Shown one piece after another: positions 44,503 through 52,808 of a stretch of DNA of 64,000 bases. Origin of the DNA: CAYFSS01 sp964345975. Its GTDB lineage: Bacteria > Bacillota > Clostridia > Saccharofermentanales > Fastidiosipilaceae. Below the pieces are notes generated by a model that made no database searches, had not been told where the DNA came from, and saw only the letters and a list, made by a program, of their open reading frames with translations. The translations under genes were made by a program, and so were the position numbers. The DNA lies in the NCBI GenBank assembly GCA_964345975.1, contig CAYFSS010000001.1:1-64000 (forward strand), in the 5' to 3' direction. The stretch's first letter is position 1. Each line of letters begins with the position of its first letter.

Positions 44503-44530
44503 ATTATAACAAACCCTGGTTAGTACCCAA
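44503..44530 (-). promoter_or_regulatory. Candidate promoter of the lipoprotein-yqeG-efp run
   Basis: TTGGGT (44525-44530) and a perfect TATAAT (44503-44508) are 16 bases apart on the minus strand. The -35 overlaps GTACC (44524-44528), which pairs with GGTAC (44537-44541) as a possible operator. Confidence 0.6.
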
Positions 44531-44601
44531 TTAGTAGGTACATTTGTTCATTCTTTTGTGATAATTTAGTTCACATTCACTTATCTTAGGGGGAACGTCT
44601 A

Positions 44602-45966
44602 ATGAAAGTTTGTAAGTTTGGGGGAAGTTCACTCGCTGATGCGAAGCAGATGAAGAAAGTCTGGTCGATCATTCAGAGCGACCCTGAACGACGTGTCATT
44701 GTCGTTTCTGCTCCGGGCAAGCGAGATAAGAATGATTTCAAGATCACCGATAAATTGATTGCCCTGGCAAATGCCATCACATCTCATTATGAAGCCCGAC
44801 AACTGATCGAAGATATTGCTGAGCGTTATGCTGCCATCGCGCAAGATCTAGGCTTGGTCGAAGACTTTGGTGGTTTTGTTAAAGCGGACTTGGACGAACG
44901 AATCGATCGCTGGAAGCATAATCCTTCAGCTTTGACGAATGCTCTGAAGGCAGCCGGAGAAGATCTTTGCGCTCAATTAGTCACCATGTATTTCGAGGAT
45001 CAAGGGATTAAGTGTGCATACCTTTCTCCCAAAGACATCGGATTCTTTCTTGAATCCAAAGTTTCTGGTGCCAGCCTTATCAAGGGTAGCTATAAGCGCA
45101 TTGGTGAGCACATTCGTCAAGCATTAGAACTTAACGAACTCGTAGTAATCCCGGGTTTCTTCGGCTATAGCGAAGATGGCGAACAAATCTATACGTTCTC
45201 ACGTGGCGGATCCGACATCTCGGGCTCAATCGTTGCAGCTGCCGTCGATGCTGAACTCTACGAAAACTGGACCGATGTCGATGCCGTTTACGCAATTTCT
45301 CCGGGCATCTATCCTCAAGCCTATCCCATCCGCGAATTGACGTATCACGAAATGCGAGAGCTTGCGTATGCCGGCTTCAGCGTCATCCATGAGGAAGCCT
45401 TAGAGCCTCTCATGGCCAAGGAAATCCCACTCAAGATCCTCAACACCAATAATCCTTCTGCTAGAGGCAGCATCGTCTGTGCCGAGCGCAGCGATTTCGA
45501 CAATATCGTCACGGGAGTTGCCGGAACACGTGGCTTCGTTTCCATTCGGATTGCCCAATATCTGATGAACCGAGAAGTCGGTTACATCAAACGCATCCTC
45601 GATATCTTTGAACGCTATCACATCCCCATTGAACATATGCCGACCGGCATCGACTCGATGACGCTCATTGTTCGCGACTATTATTTCCCGCAAGAGAAAG
45701 CAGAACTGGTTCTTCGTGATCTGCAAAATGAACTTAAGCCGGATGAAATCGATGTGATGCGTGATCTCGCCATTGTCATGATAGTCGGCGATGCCATGGC
45801 TAAGACGGTTGGTGTGGCTAAGCGTGCTGTAACGGCATTGGCTGATGCGGGGATTAATATCGATCTCATGATTCAGGAGAGATCCGAGATTTCCATCATC
45901 TTTGGGGTACGGGCACATTTCTGCACCTATGCAGTGTTGGAGCTATACAAAGCCTTCTTCCACTAA
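44602..45966 (+). CDS. lysC: Aspartate kinase
   Basis: Phosphorylates aspartate in the first step to lysine, threonine and methionine. Seen: N-terminal VCKFGGSSLADAKQM, ASLIKGSYKRIGEHI, the FSRGGSDISGSI motif, ENWTDVDAVYA, and two C-terminal ACT-type regulatory repeats from about 300 (VGYIKRILDIFERYHIPIEHM and ALADAGINIDLMIQE). 454 residues, typical of monofunctional kinases. The ACT domains imply feedback control by Lys and/or Thr, not resolvable here. Promoter elements upstream are weak, and a terminator follows at 46009-46041. Confidence 0.95.
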   Translation: MKVCKFGGSSLADAKQMKKVWSIIQSDPERRVIVVSAPGKRDKNDFKITDKLIALANAITSHYEARQLIEDIAERYAAIAQDLGLVEDFGGFVKADLDERIDRWKHNPSALTNALKAAGEDLCAQLVTMYFEDQGIKCAYLSPKDIGFFLESKVSGASLIKGSYKRIGEHIRQALELNELVVIPGFFGYSEDGEQIYTFSRGGSDISGSIVAAAVDAELYENWTDVDAVYAISPGIYPQAYPIRELTYHEMRELAYAGFSVIHEEALEPLMAKEIPLKILNTNNPSARGSIVCAERSDFDNIVTGVAGTRGFVSIRIAQYLMNREVGYIKRILDIFERYHIPIEHMPTGIDSMTLIVRDYYFPQEKAELVLRDLQNELKPDEIDVMRDLAIVMIVGDAMAKTVGVAKRAVTALADAGINIDLMIQERSEISIIFGVRAHFCTYAVLELYKAFFH

Positions 45967-46008
45967 CGTCCGCTAAGTTCTTTTAATCGTTCTTTGGTTC
46001 AACAGTAC

Positions 46009-46041
46009 GAGGCTGTCATCTTTATGGACAGTCTCTTTTTT
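46009..46041 (+). terminator. Intrinsic terminator of lysC
   Basis: GAGGCTGTC (46009-46017) pairs with GACAGTCTC (46027-46035) with one mismatch, followed by TTTTTT. Confidence 0.85.
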
Positions 46042-46148
46042 GTTGGGGGCATTCATCGACCAATACGCTAGATAGCATAGAGCTCTCTTCCGGCATAAAT
46101 AGAGGGGCATCTATTGATCCCCCTTCAAGATCCTTAAACGTTTGTAAT

Positions 46149-48458
46149 TTATAGCCATTCAATAAGGAGCGGCTGATCACCTGTTATGGAAGGATCCGTG
46201 ATGCTGACACCGGACGATGGAAGTTTCCTGGCACGGTATCTTGAAACATCCTCTATAGCCACATCTTTAAGTCGATAGAAAGCTGTGGCGTGATGACCTT
46301 TACGCAGTCTAGCCACCCTATCCCCTTGATTGTTTCGGCTAACTTTCTTTTCAACCAATTGAAAGTCAAAGACGATGGCTCTGTCTTGCGACGTAGTTAG
46401 GACAAAATCACAGATGAGATCTTCGGCAACCTCCGCCTGATTCATCTCAGCGAGTTCTTCTGCACTTAAGTAATGAAGGCCCACAAGCGGTGAGCGGTGA
46501 TTGCAGACGTTCACAAGCTTGCGACGCTTTTGAACCGTCTCATATTGCATGAGATCGACCCGAGACACACGTCCATCTTCATAGGCAAAAACCATCTCTC
46601 CGGAATATTCTTCACCCTCAGAGACCACAACGAGATAAAGAATCTTCTCTCCTGCTTCGAGATCGATTAGATTGTGCAGATAAGTCCCCCAGTCCGAGGG
46701 TCGATCCAGGTCAATCTCAGCCACCGGTATCTTGTAGAGTGCAGCTTTGGAACTAAAGAGCAATAATTCCGCTCGGTTGGTAGCCTCGACCGATTGGATA
46801 ATATAGTCATTTTCTTTCGTGCGAAGTTCACCGGCACTTCGCAACGAAGTAAGTGCCAACTTCTTGAGATATCCATCGTGCGTTAAGAAGAGCTTCAAGT
46901 TGAAGTCTTCGATGAGATCTTCACGCGTCATCTCCGGCACATCGTCTTCATCGACAAGCTCGGTCAATCGCTCTCTACCGTACTTCTTCTGGATTTCGCG
47001 GAGTTGAGAAACGATAAGATTGGATACTCTCTTTGGACTTTCCGTGAGATCGGCTAAGTCCGCTCTTTCATTCTCGAGCGCTTCAATCTCTTGTGTCCGA
47101 TTCAAGATATGCTCTCGATTCAATTGACGTAGACGAATTTCAGCAATGTAGTTTGCTTGAATCTCATCGATGTCGAAATGCTTCGATAAGTTTGCGACGA
47201 CATCCGCTTCCTTCTCTGTCTGTCTTACGATACGGATGGCCTCATCGATATCCAGCAGGATCTTTTCCAAAGCATAAAGGAGATGCAGCTTCTCATCGAT
47301 CTCGCGGATGCGATGGTTGGTTGCCCTAACGACAGATTCGCGCCGGAAATCTACCCATGCGATGATGATGTCTTTAACGCTCATAAGAAGCGGTCGACCT
47401 TTGATTAACATAGTGAAATTACACGCAAAACGATTCTCCAAACCGGTTGACCTGAAGAGCTTCATCATGAGCTGTTCAGGATCCGAATTGCGACGGTAAT
47501 CAATGGTCAATCTCAGGCCATTCAGGTCTGTTTCATCACGGATATCGGTAATATCCTTGAGCTTGTCTTCTCGCACTAACTTAGAAATGTCATCGATGAT
47601 CCCTTCAACCGTTGAGGTGTTAGGAATCTCATAGATCTCTATCATGCGTTCTTTCGGCAAGACACGATACTTCGCCCTCAGGCGGAAGGTACCACGACCG
47701 GTATCATAGATCTCAGCCATTTTTTCCGGGTTATACAGCAATTGTCCTCCACCGGCAAAGTCCGGTGCAGGCATCAAATCGATGGGATTAGAAGACGGTT
47801 TACGGAGATATTCAATCGTTGCATCACAAACCTCATTCAAATTAAAGGAAGGAATATTGTTTGCCATTCCAACCGCAATCCCTTGATTTGAATTGACCAA
47901 TATTGCCGGAAAACGAGTGGGTAAGAGCACAGGTTCTTCCGTCGAGCCATCATAGTTTGGGACAAAGTCGACGGTATCCTGATTGATCTCTTTGAAGATC
48001 TCTTCAGCAATATTCGCAAGACGAGCTTCCGTGTACCGCGGAGCTGCATACTGCATATCTCTTGAATACTGCTTCCCCATGTTTCCCTTGGAATCAACGT
48101 AAGGGTGAAGCAAGCTTTCATTCCCGGTTGTAAGACGCACCATCGTCTCATAAATAGCCTGGTCACCGTGAGGATGAAGCCGCATAGTTTGACCGACGAT
48201 GTTAGCTGATTTCGTTCGATCGCCACGTAAGAGCCCCATCCGATACATGGTGTATAACAGCTTACGATGAGACGGCTTAAACCCGTCAATTTCCGGGAGC
48301 GCACGGGACACGATGACACTCATCGCGTATGGCATATAGTTTTCACGCAAGGTCGTGCTGATTCGCTCTTGACTCACAACGCCTTGAAGCTCTTCTTGCA
48401 TCTCTTGAACTTGACGATGTAATGCTTGGAGCTCAGTTGTATCTTTCTTCTTCGCCAC
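46149..48458 (-). CDS. parC: DNA topoisomerase IV subunit A (clostridial type)
   Basis: Second type II topoisomerase A subunit, 769 residues. The DNA-gate domain is intact: YMPYAMSVIVSRALPEI, catalytic Tyr142 in APRYTEARLAN, and HPHGDQAIYETMVRL (95-109). It has Gln100 where E. coli ParC has Ser80, while Glu104 (Glu84) is kept. The C-terminal domain lacks a GyrA box, consistent with a decatenase. The start is GTG with GGAGG 8 bases upstream. It follows parE by about 150 bases with no terminator between, so the two are co-expressed. Confidence 0.95.
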   Translation of the reverse strand: MAKKKDTTELQALHRQVQEMQEELQGVVSQERISTTLRENYMPYAMSVIVSRALPEIDGFKPSHRKLLYTMYRMGLLRGDRTKSANIVGQTMRLHPHGDQAIYETMVRLTTGNESLLHPYVDSKGNMGKQYSRDMQYAAPRYTEARLANIAEEIFKEINQDTVDFVPNYDGSTEEPVLLPTRFPAILVNSNQGIAVGMANNIPSFNLNEVCDATIEYLRKPSSNPIDLMPAPDFAGGGQLLYNPEKMAEIYDTGRGTFRLRAKYRVLPKERMIEIYEIPNTSTVEGIIDDISKLVREDKLKDITDIRDETDLNGLRLTIDYRRNSDPEQLMMKLFRSTGLENRFACNFTMLIKGRPLLMSVKDIIIAWVDFRRESVVRATNHRIREIDEKLHLLYALEKILLDIDEAIRIVRQTEKEADVVANLSKHFDIDEIQANYIAEIRLRQLNREHILNRTQEIEALENERADLADLTESPKRVSNLIVSQLREIQKKYGRERLTELVDEDDVPEMTREDLIEDFNLKLFLTHDGYLKKLALTSLRSAGELRTKENDYIIQSVEATNRAELLLFSSKAALYKIPVAEIDLDRPSDWGTYLHNLIDLEAGEKILYLVVVSEGEEYSGEMVFAYEDGRVSRVDLMQYETVQKRRKLVNVCNHRSPLVGLHYLSAEELAEMNQAEVAEDLICDFVLTTSQDRAIVFDFQLVEKKVSRNNQGDRVARLRKGHHATAFYRLKDVAIEDVSRYRARKLPSSGVSITDPSITGDQPLLIEWL

Positions 48459-48607
48459 GAAATGGCCTCCTCACGTGCAGTGCGATCCGACACCTTAGGA
48501 TCTTATTTTCAGTCGGTGGATAAGATCGACGTTAGCCAACGAACATCAGGCTAAGGATTTACCAACCGTGAAAACCTTGAAAACCTTAAACTCAATCCTA
48601 AATAAGA

Positions 48608-50599
48608 TTATCCAATGTCCAAGAGCTCAATGAATTCTTCACCGTGCTCTTCGATGTATGATTTTCGTCCCGCCAGATTGTCTCCTAAGAGAAGGTCGAA
48701 CATGGTTGCCATGCTTTCTTCATCTTCCACTTGGACTTCAATCAAGCGTCGCGTTTCAGGGTTCATCGTGGTGTACCACATCATGTCAGGATCGTTTTCA
48801 CCAAGGCCTTTGGAGCGCTGGAGATGCAGGCTATCCGCACCGAAAGCGGCGATGAGTTCATTCTTCTCTCGCTCGTCATATGCAAAGTAGGTGGTCCTAT
48901 CTCTCCCCTTACGATGCGTTACTTCGTAGAGCGGTGACTCCGCAATGTAGATCTTATTCTCACGGATTAAGGTTGGCATGAGGCGATAGAACATCGTCAA
49001 GACCAAGGTCCTGATCTGGAATCCATCGACGTCGGCATCGGTGCAAATGATAACTTTGGACCACCGCAATTGATCCAGGTCGAAGGTTTCTTTGCCGCCC
49101 TTCCCTTCGATCTCCATCCCGCATCCTAAGACCTTCACCAAATCCATGATGATTTCATTCTTCAGTATTTGACTAATACTTGATTTCAAACAATTTAAAA
49201 TCTTACCGCGAATCGGGATAACAGCCTGGAATTCAGCATCACGCCCAAGCTTGACTGAGCCCAAAGCTGAATCTCCCTCAACGATATAGAGCTCTCGTTT
49301 GGTGACATCCTTACTTCGGCAGTCCACGAATTTCTTGACACGATTATTGAGATTATCGACGTTTGTCATGAGCGTCTTGCGGAGGGTCTTCCGTTGGCGC
49401 TCGGCTTGCTCACGACTGCGCTTATTGGCCAGGACCTGGTCGACCACTTTCTCGGCCAGCTCACTATTCTCAATCGCCCATAACTCCAAGGACGTACGAA
49501 GGTCATCGGCTAAGAAGCGTTCAATGAATTGATTGTTGATGGCTTTCTTCGTTTGATTCTCATAGCTCGTACGGGTTGAGAAGGAACTGATCACAATCAG
49601 GAGGCTATCCTCAATGTCCGTAAAACTGATCTTGGATTCTTTCGCCTTGTACTTGTCTTGATGACGAATCATCTTATCGATTGCACTGGTAAAGGAACGA
49701 CGAACGGCTCGATCGGGGGATCCGCCATATTCCAAATAACTGGAATTATGAAAATACTCTTGGCGAGGCGCATGATTTGTAAACGCAAAAGCCAGCTCCA
49801 CTTTCACACGATAATCGTCACGGTCTTCTCTGTCTCTACCCTTACCTTCCGTCTCGCGGTAGATGACATCCGTGATCCCTTGCCCGTCATTTAACTCTCT
49901 GGCGTAGCCTTCAATGCCATCAGGATAAACATAGCTAAATTCTTCACCGCTCTTCTCATCTTCGAAAATGAAAGTAACGCCTGCGTTGACGACAGCCTGC
50001 TGCTTGAGAATTTCAAGGAAATAGGACTGAGGAATATCGATCTCGGTAAAGACATCGGAGTCCGGCTTCCATCGTTGAAGCGTCCCCGTCTGCTTCTGCT
50101 TGGTCTTGGTCTTCTTCAAACCACCGACGTTTTCACCACGCTCAAACGCCAGCTCAAACTCGTAACCGTCGCGAACGACCTTCACTTCAAAATAACGTGA
50201 AGCATACTGTGTGGCACATGCACCCAAGCCGTTCAAGCCAAGACTATATTCGTAGTGCTCGCCTTCGGCATTGTTGTACTTACCCCCCGCATAGAGCTCA
50301 CAATAAACAAGCTCCCAGTTATAGCGTTTCTCAACTTCGTTATAGTCCAGCGGTATCCCACGACCATGATCTTCGACTTCCAGACTTCCGTCCTTGTAAC
50401 GCTTCGTTCGGATGACCTTGCCATATCCCTCACGAGCCTCATCGATGGAGTTAGAAAGGATCTCGAAGAAGGAATGTTGTGCACCAACGATATCGTCCGA
50501 GCCGAAGATGACGGCGGGACGTAGGCGAACGCGGTCTGCCCCTTTCAGCGTAGAAATCGAGCTGTTGTCATAGGTTGTGGCTACTTGGACTTGAGACAT
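48608..50599 (-). CDS. parE: DNA topoisomerase IV subunit B (clostridial type)
   Basis: The ATPase subunit partnering ParC, 663 residues. The GHKL domain contains EILSNSIDEAREGYG, DHGRGIPLDYNEVEKRYNWELVY and SLGLNGLGACATQY. The Toprim domain has YIVEGDSALGSVKLGRDAEF (E-G-D-S-A followed by Leu rather than the usual Gly) and TDADVDGFQIRTLVL. This divergent lineage is characteristic of Clostridia. Start MSQVQVATTY is supported by AAAGGAG 5 bases upstream. A possible extended -10 (TGCTATATT, 50659-50667) lies 60 bases ahead. Confidence 0.94.
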   Translation of the reverse strand: MSQVQVATTYDNSSISTLKGADRVRLRPAVIFGSDDIVGAQHSFFEILSNSIDEAREGYGKVIRTKRYKDGSLEVEDHGRGIPLDYNEVEKRYNWELVYCELYAGGKYNNAEGEHYEYSLGLNGLGACATQYASRYFEVKVVRDGYEFELAFERGENVGGLKKTKTKQKQTGTLQRWKPDSDVFTEIDIPQSYFLEILKQQAVVNAGVTFIFEDEKSGEEFSYVYPDGIEGYARELNDGQGITDVIYRETEGKGRDREDRDDYRVKVELAFAFTNHAPRQEYFHNSSYLEYGGSPDRAVRRSFTSAIDKMIRHQDKYKAKESKISFTDIEDSLLIVISSFSTRTSYENQTKKAINNQFIERFLADDLRTSLELWAIENSELAEKVVDQVLANKRSREQAERQRKTLRKTLMTNVDNLNNRVKKFVDCRSKDVTKRELYIVEGDSALGSVKLGRDAEFQAVIPIRGKILNCLKSSISQILKNEIIMDLVKVLGCGMEIEGKGGKETFDLDQLRWSKVIICTDADVDGFQIRTLVLTMFYRLMPTLIRENKIYIAESPLYEVTHRKGRDRTTYFAYDEREKNELIAAFGADSLHLQRSKGLGENDPDMMWYTTMNPETRRLIEVQVEDEESMATMFDLLLGDNLAGRKSYIEEHGEEFIELLDIG

Positions 50600-50927
50600 G
50601 GCTACTCCTTTGCCCATCGAGGCATGGTGAGGTAATTGAATAGTCTAATCGATCATTAAATATAGCACGAATTCTCATCCACGTGCAGAAAGATTCGCAT
50701 TAGACAAAGCTGCGTAATGAAGTTGTAAAGCTTCTTGGGCACATGAAACATGAAAGACCACTACAGGTAGCCTCTAATCAACACGCTTGTACAACTCGGA
50801 AGCTTTAGAACCGACGGCAAGCATACCACGGTTCAGGTTCTGCACTATATTTGTGCAACTCATTGCAGAACGATGGAAAGCAAGAAACGAAATAGTACAG
50901 TTTTAAGGTAGTTCAAACCAAGACGTC
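50600..50927. other. 328-base non-coding spacer between parE and the acyl-CoA synthetase gene
   Basis: I see no convincing gene. It holds the parE extended -10 candidate (50659-50667) and a nested inverted repeat at 50837-50871: GTTCTGCA (50837-50844) pairs with TGCAGAAC (50864-50871), and inside it TGCAC-N7-GTGCA (50841-50857). No classical terminator follows the acyl-CoA synthetase gene in the reading direction. Confidence 0.6.
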
Positions 50928-52541
50928 TTAGTCGTACGCCTTGCGAATAATCTTTTGATTGTTATTTTGCACGAAGGGTTCCTCGCGCCATACGACGCGT
51001 CGTGCCCTGCGATAGGTTGGGAGCGTCTGATTAACCTTCTTGATCTGCTTAACCACTTCAGCCTTCCCTTGATCCGAAATTCCTTCTGTATAGATCTCGG
51101 CAACGATAATCTTGTCTTCGCCGTAAACAATGATGCTGTCGATCCCCTCGATGTTGGAGTACACGGCTTCCAATTCTTCCGGTGATACATTCTCGCCATT
51201 ACTCAAGATGATGAGGTTTTTCTTGCGCCCCTTGATGAAGAGATAGCCATCTTCATCGATATGACCCAAGTCGCCGGTCATAAACCAGCCGTCGGAGTAA
51301 TACTCTCGATTGTTCTCATCATCGTTGTAGTACCCAGGCATCACCCCCGGACCCTTGATGCAGATCTCATCGTCTACCAGCTTCACCTCGATATTGAGCG
51401 TATCGTGGACATTGCCGACAGAACCCATCCGGCGATAAGTATCCGTGTTGACAGTTATGACCGGGCATTCGGTCATGCCATAGCCTTCCTGAATCCGGAT
51501 GCCGATTCTTTCAAAGAACTTGATTTGCTCCGGATTACAGGCAGCTGAGCCGACGACCATACCGTAGAAATTCCCACCAAAGGTTTGATGGATGGTGCTG
51601 AAGGCTTTTTTGCGAATGTCGATGTTGAACTTCAATAAGAAATCGCTGAGAGAGAGCAAGCGCTTAAACATGAAATGTTTCGTCTTATTCTTCTTGAGCT
51701 CCACCTGAATACGGCGGTAAAAATTCTCAACCAGGAGAGGAACTGCAGCGATGTAGTAAGGCTTATAGAGTTTGAAATCTCGCACAAGGTATTTGAGATC
51801 ACGGTTGATGCACACACAACTACAGAAATGCAGGACAGATAAGGTCCCTGCGATTTGCTGCAGGACGTGATTGAACGGAAGAAAGGAAAGAATATTGCTG
51901 TTCAAGGGAATCAAGGTGACTTTCGACCCGTTGAGGACAGCGGTGGCGACATTTTGGTGCGTCAAGAGGCAAGTCTTAGGCCTCGCTGAAGTCCCTGAGG
52001 TAAAGTAAATTCCATAGGGGGTATCAGGCTTAGGCACCGGTAGCTGAGCGGAATCAGCGTTTAGCTCTCCCAAGAGTTCCCGGACCGAATTTATCTTAGA
52101 ATCTTTTGCAGGGACGAAAGGCATGACGTGTTCGGGCTTGTGGATGAATTGGCTCAAATCGTCGTGCGTGGCCTTTGCATCGTGATCATAGAAAATGGCA
52201 TCGACCGGACAGAGCTTCAAGAGCTTATCGACTTCAGATGCATCAAGCCTGGGATCCATGGACACAGCAATTCTACAGGTGTACGTGATCGCACAGATGG
52301 AGACTACAATCTCATACGAATTAGCACCAAGGAGGGCGATTTTGCTGTCTTGAGGAAAATTCGTGTGGATGTAATTGGCTAGAGTTTTAACATCGTGGAG
52401 GAATTCACCGAAAGATCTCATGTGATCTGTTTCCCCAACGCGCCAGCGAAAGGCCGGCGACGCAGCAGGATAGGTCTCCAAAATGGCAATGAATTCATGC
52501 ATCGTCTCAAAAGGCTTCAGTGGCATTGTTTCAAAGCTCAT
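50928..52541 (-). CDS. AMP-binding acyl-CoA synthetase/ligase family protein
   Basis: A 537-residue adenylate-forming enzyme. ATP-binding YFTSGTSARPKTCLLTH, SFLPFNHVLQQIAGTL, EGYGMTECPVI, the hinge WFMTGDLGHIDEDGYLFIKGRKKNLIILSNGENVSPEELE and the C-terminal catalytic Lys region NNQKIIRKAYD are all seen. The overall plan fits long-chain fatty-acyl-CoA ligases, but the substrate could be another acid. No ACP, PKS or NRPS modules surround it. AGGAGAG precedes the ATG. An operator-like inverted repeat lies at 52591-52611. Confidence 0.85.
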   Translation of the reverse strand: MSFETMPLKPFETMHEFIAILETYPAASPAFRWRVGETDHMRSFGEFLHDVKTLANYIHTNFPQDSKIALLGANSYEIVVSICAITYTCRIAVSMDPRLDASEVDKLLKLCPVDAIFYDHDAKATHDDLSQFIHKPEHVMPFVPAKDSKINSVRELLGELNADSAQLPVPKPDTPYGIYFTSGTSARPKTCLLTHQNVATAVLNGSKVTLIPLNSNILSFLPFNHVLQQIAGTLSVLHFCSCVCINRDLKYLVRDFKLYKPYYIAAVPLLVENFYRRIQVELKKNKTKHFMFKRLLSLSDFLLKFNIDIRKKAFSTIHQTFGGNFYGMVVGSAACNPEQIKFFERIGIRIQEGYGMTECPVITVNTDTYRRMGSVGNVHDTLNIEVKLVDDEICIKGPGVMPGYYNDDENNREYYSDGWFMTGDLGHIDEDGYLFIKGRKKNLIILSNGENVSPEELEAVYSNIEGIDSIIVYGEDKIIVAEIYTEGISDQGKAEVVKQIKKVNQTLPTYRRARRVVWREEPFVQNNNQKIIRKAYD

Positions 52542-52590
52542 TTAACTCTCCTGTAAGTAGTCCCCTCAATAGCATTATTCCTTTATAGCG

Positions 52591-52611
52591 AGAATTCATT
52601 CTTTGAATTCT
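52591..52611. promoter_or_regulatory. Operator-like inverted repeat upstream of the acyl-CoA synthetase gene
   Basis: AGAATTC-N7-GAATTCT is a perfect 7-bp inverted repeat with a seven-base centre, 50 bases before the start. A TATAAA lies adjacent on the minus strand. The shape suits a dimeric repressor such as a TetR-type fatty-acid regulator. Confidence 0.55.
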
Positions 52612-52735
52612 TTCATGCTGAGTTATGTTAAACATCTCCGCACGATTTCTCAAGTTCACCACGTTACCGGGAAACAGATATAAGTAAGTTTTCAGATTAC
52701 ATTGAAGCGGTCGGAGCTGATTGCTCGCTCAATTC

Positions 52736-52765
52736 TTGTCAAGTTTCCGTAGGCACGACTAAAAT
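52736..52765 (+). promoter_or_regulatory. Candidate glnN promoter
   Basis: TTGTCA (52736-52741) and TAAAAT (52760-52765) are 18 bases apart. The -10 context CGACTAAAATG equals that of the LDH/MDH gene promoter candidate. Confidence 0.55.
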
Positions 52766-52808
52766 GTCTTGTTGATACAGCGAAACGAGATTAGGGGGCT
52801 ATGGAGCA

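Noticed and set aside
44467..44601. Lysine riboswitch upstream of lysC
   Set aside because: The spacer is 135 bases and shows none of the conserved lysine-aptamer elements; only a GTACC/GGTAC repeat is visible.
45400..45918. 172-residue minus-strand frame inside lysC
   Set aside because: Antisense shadow of lysC; no start context.
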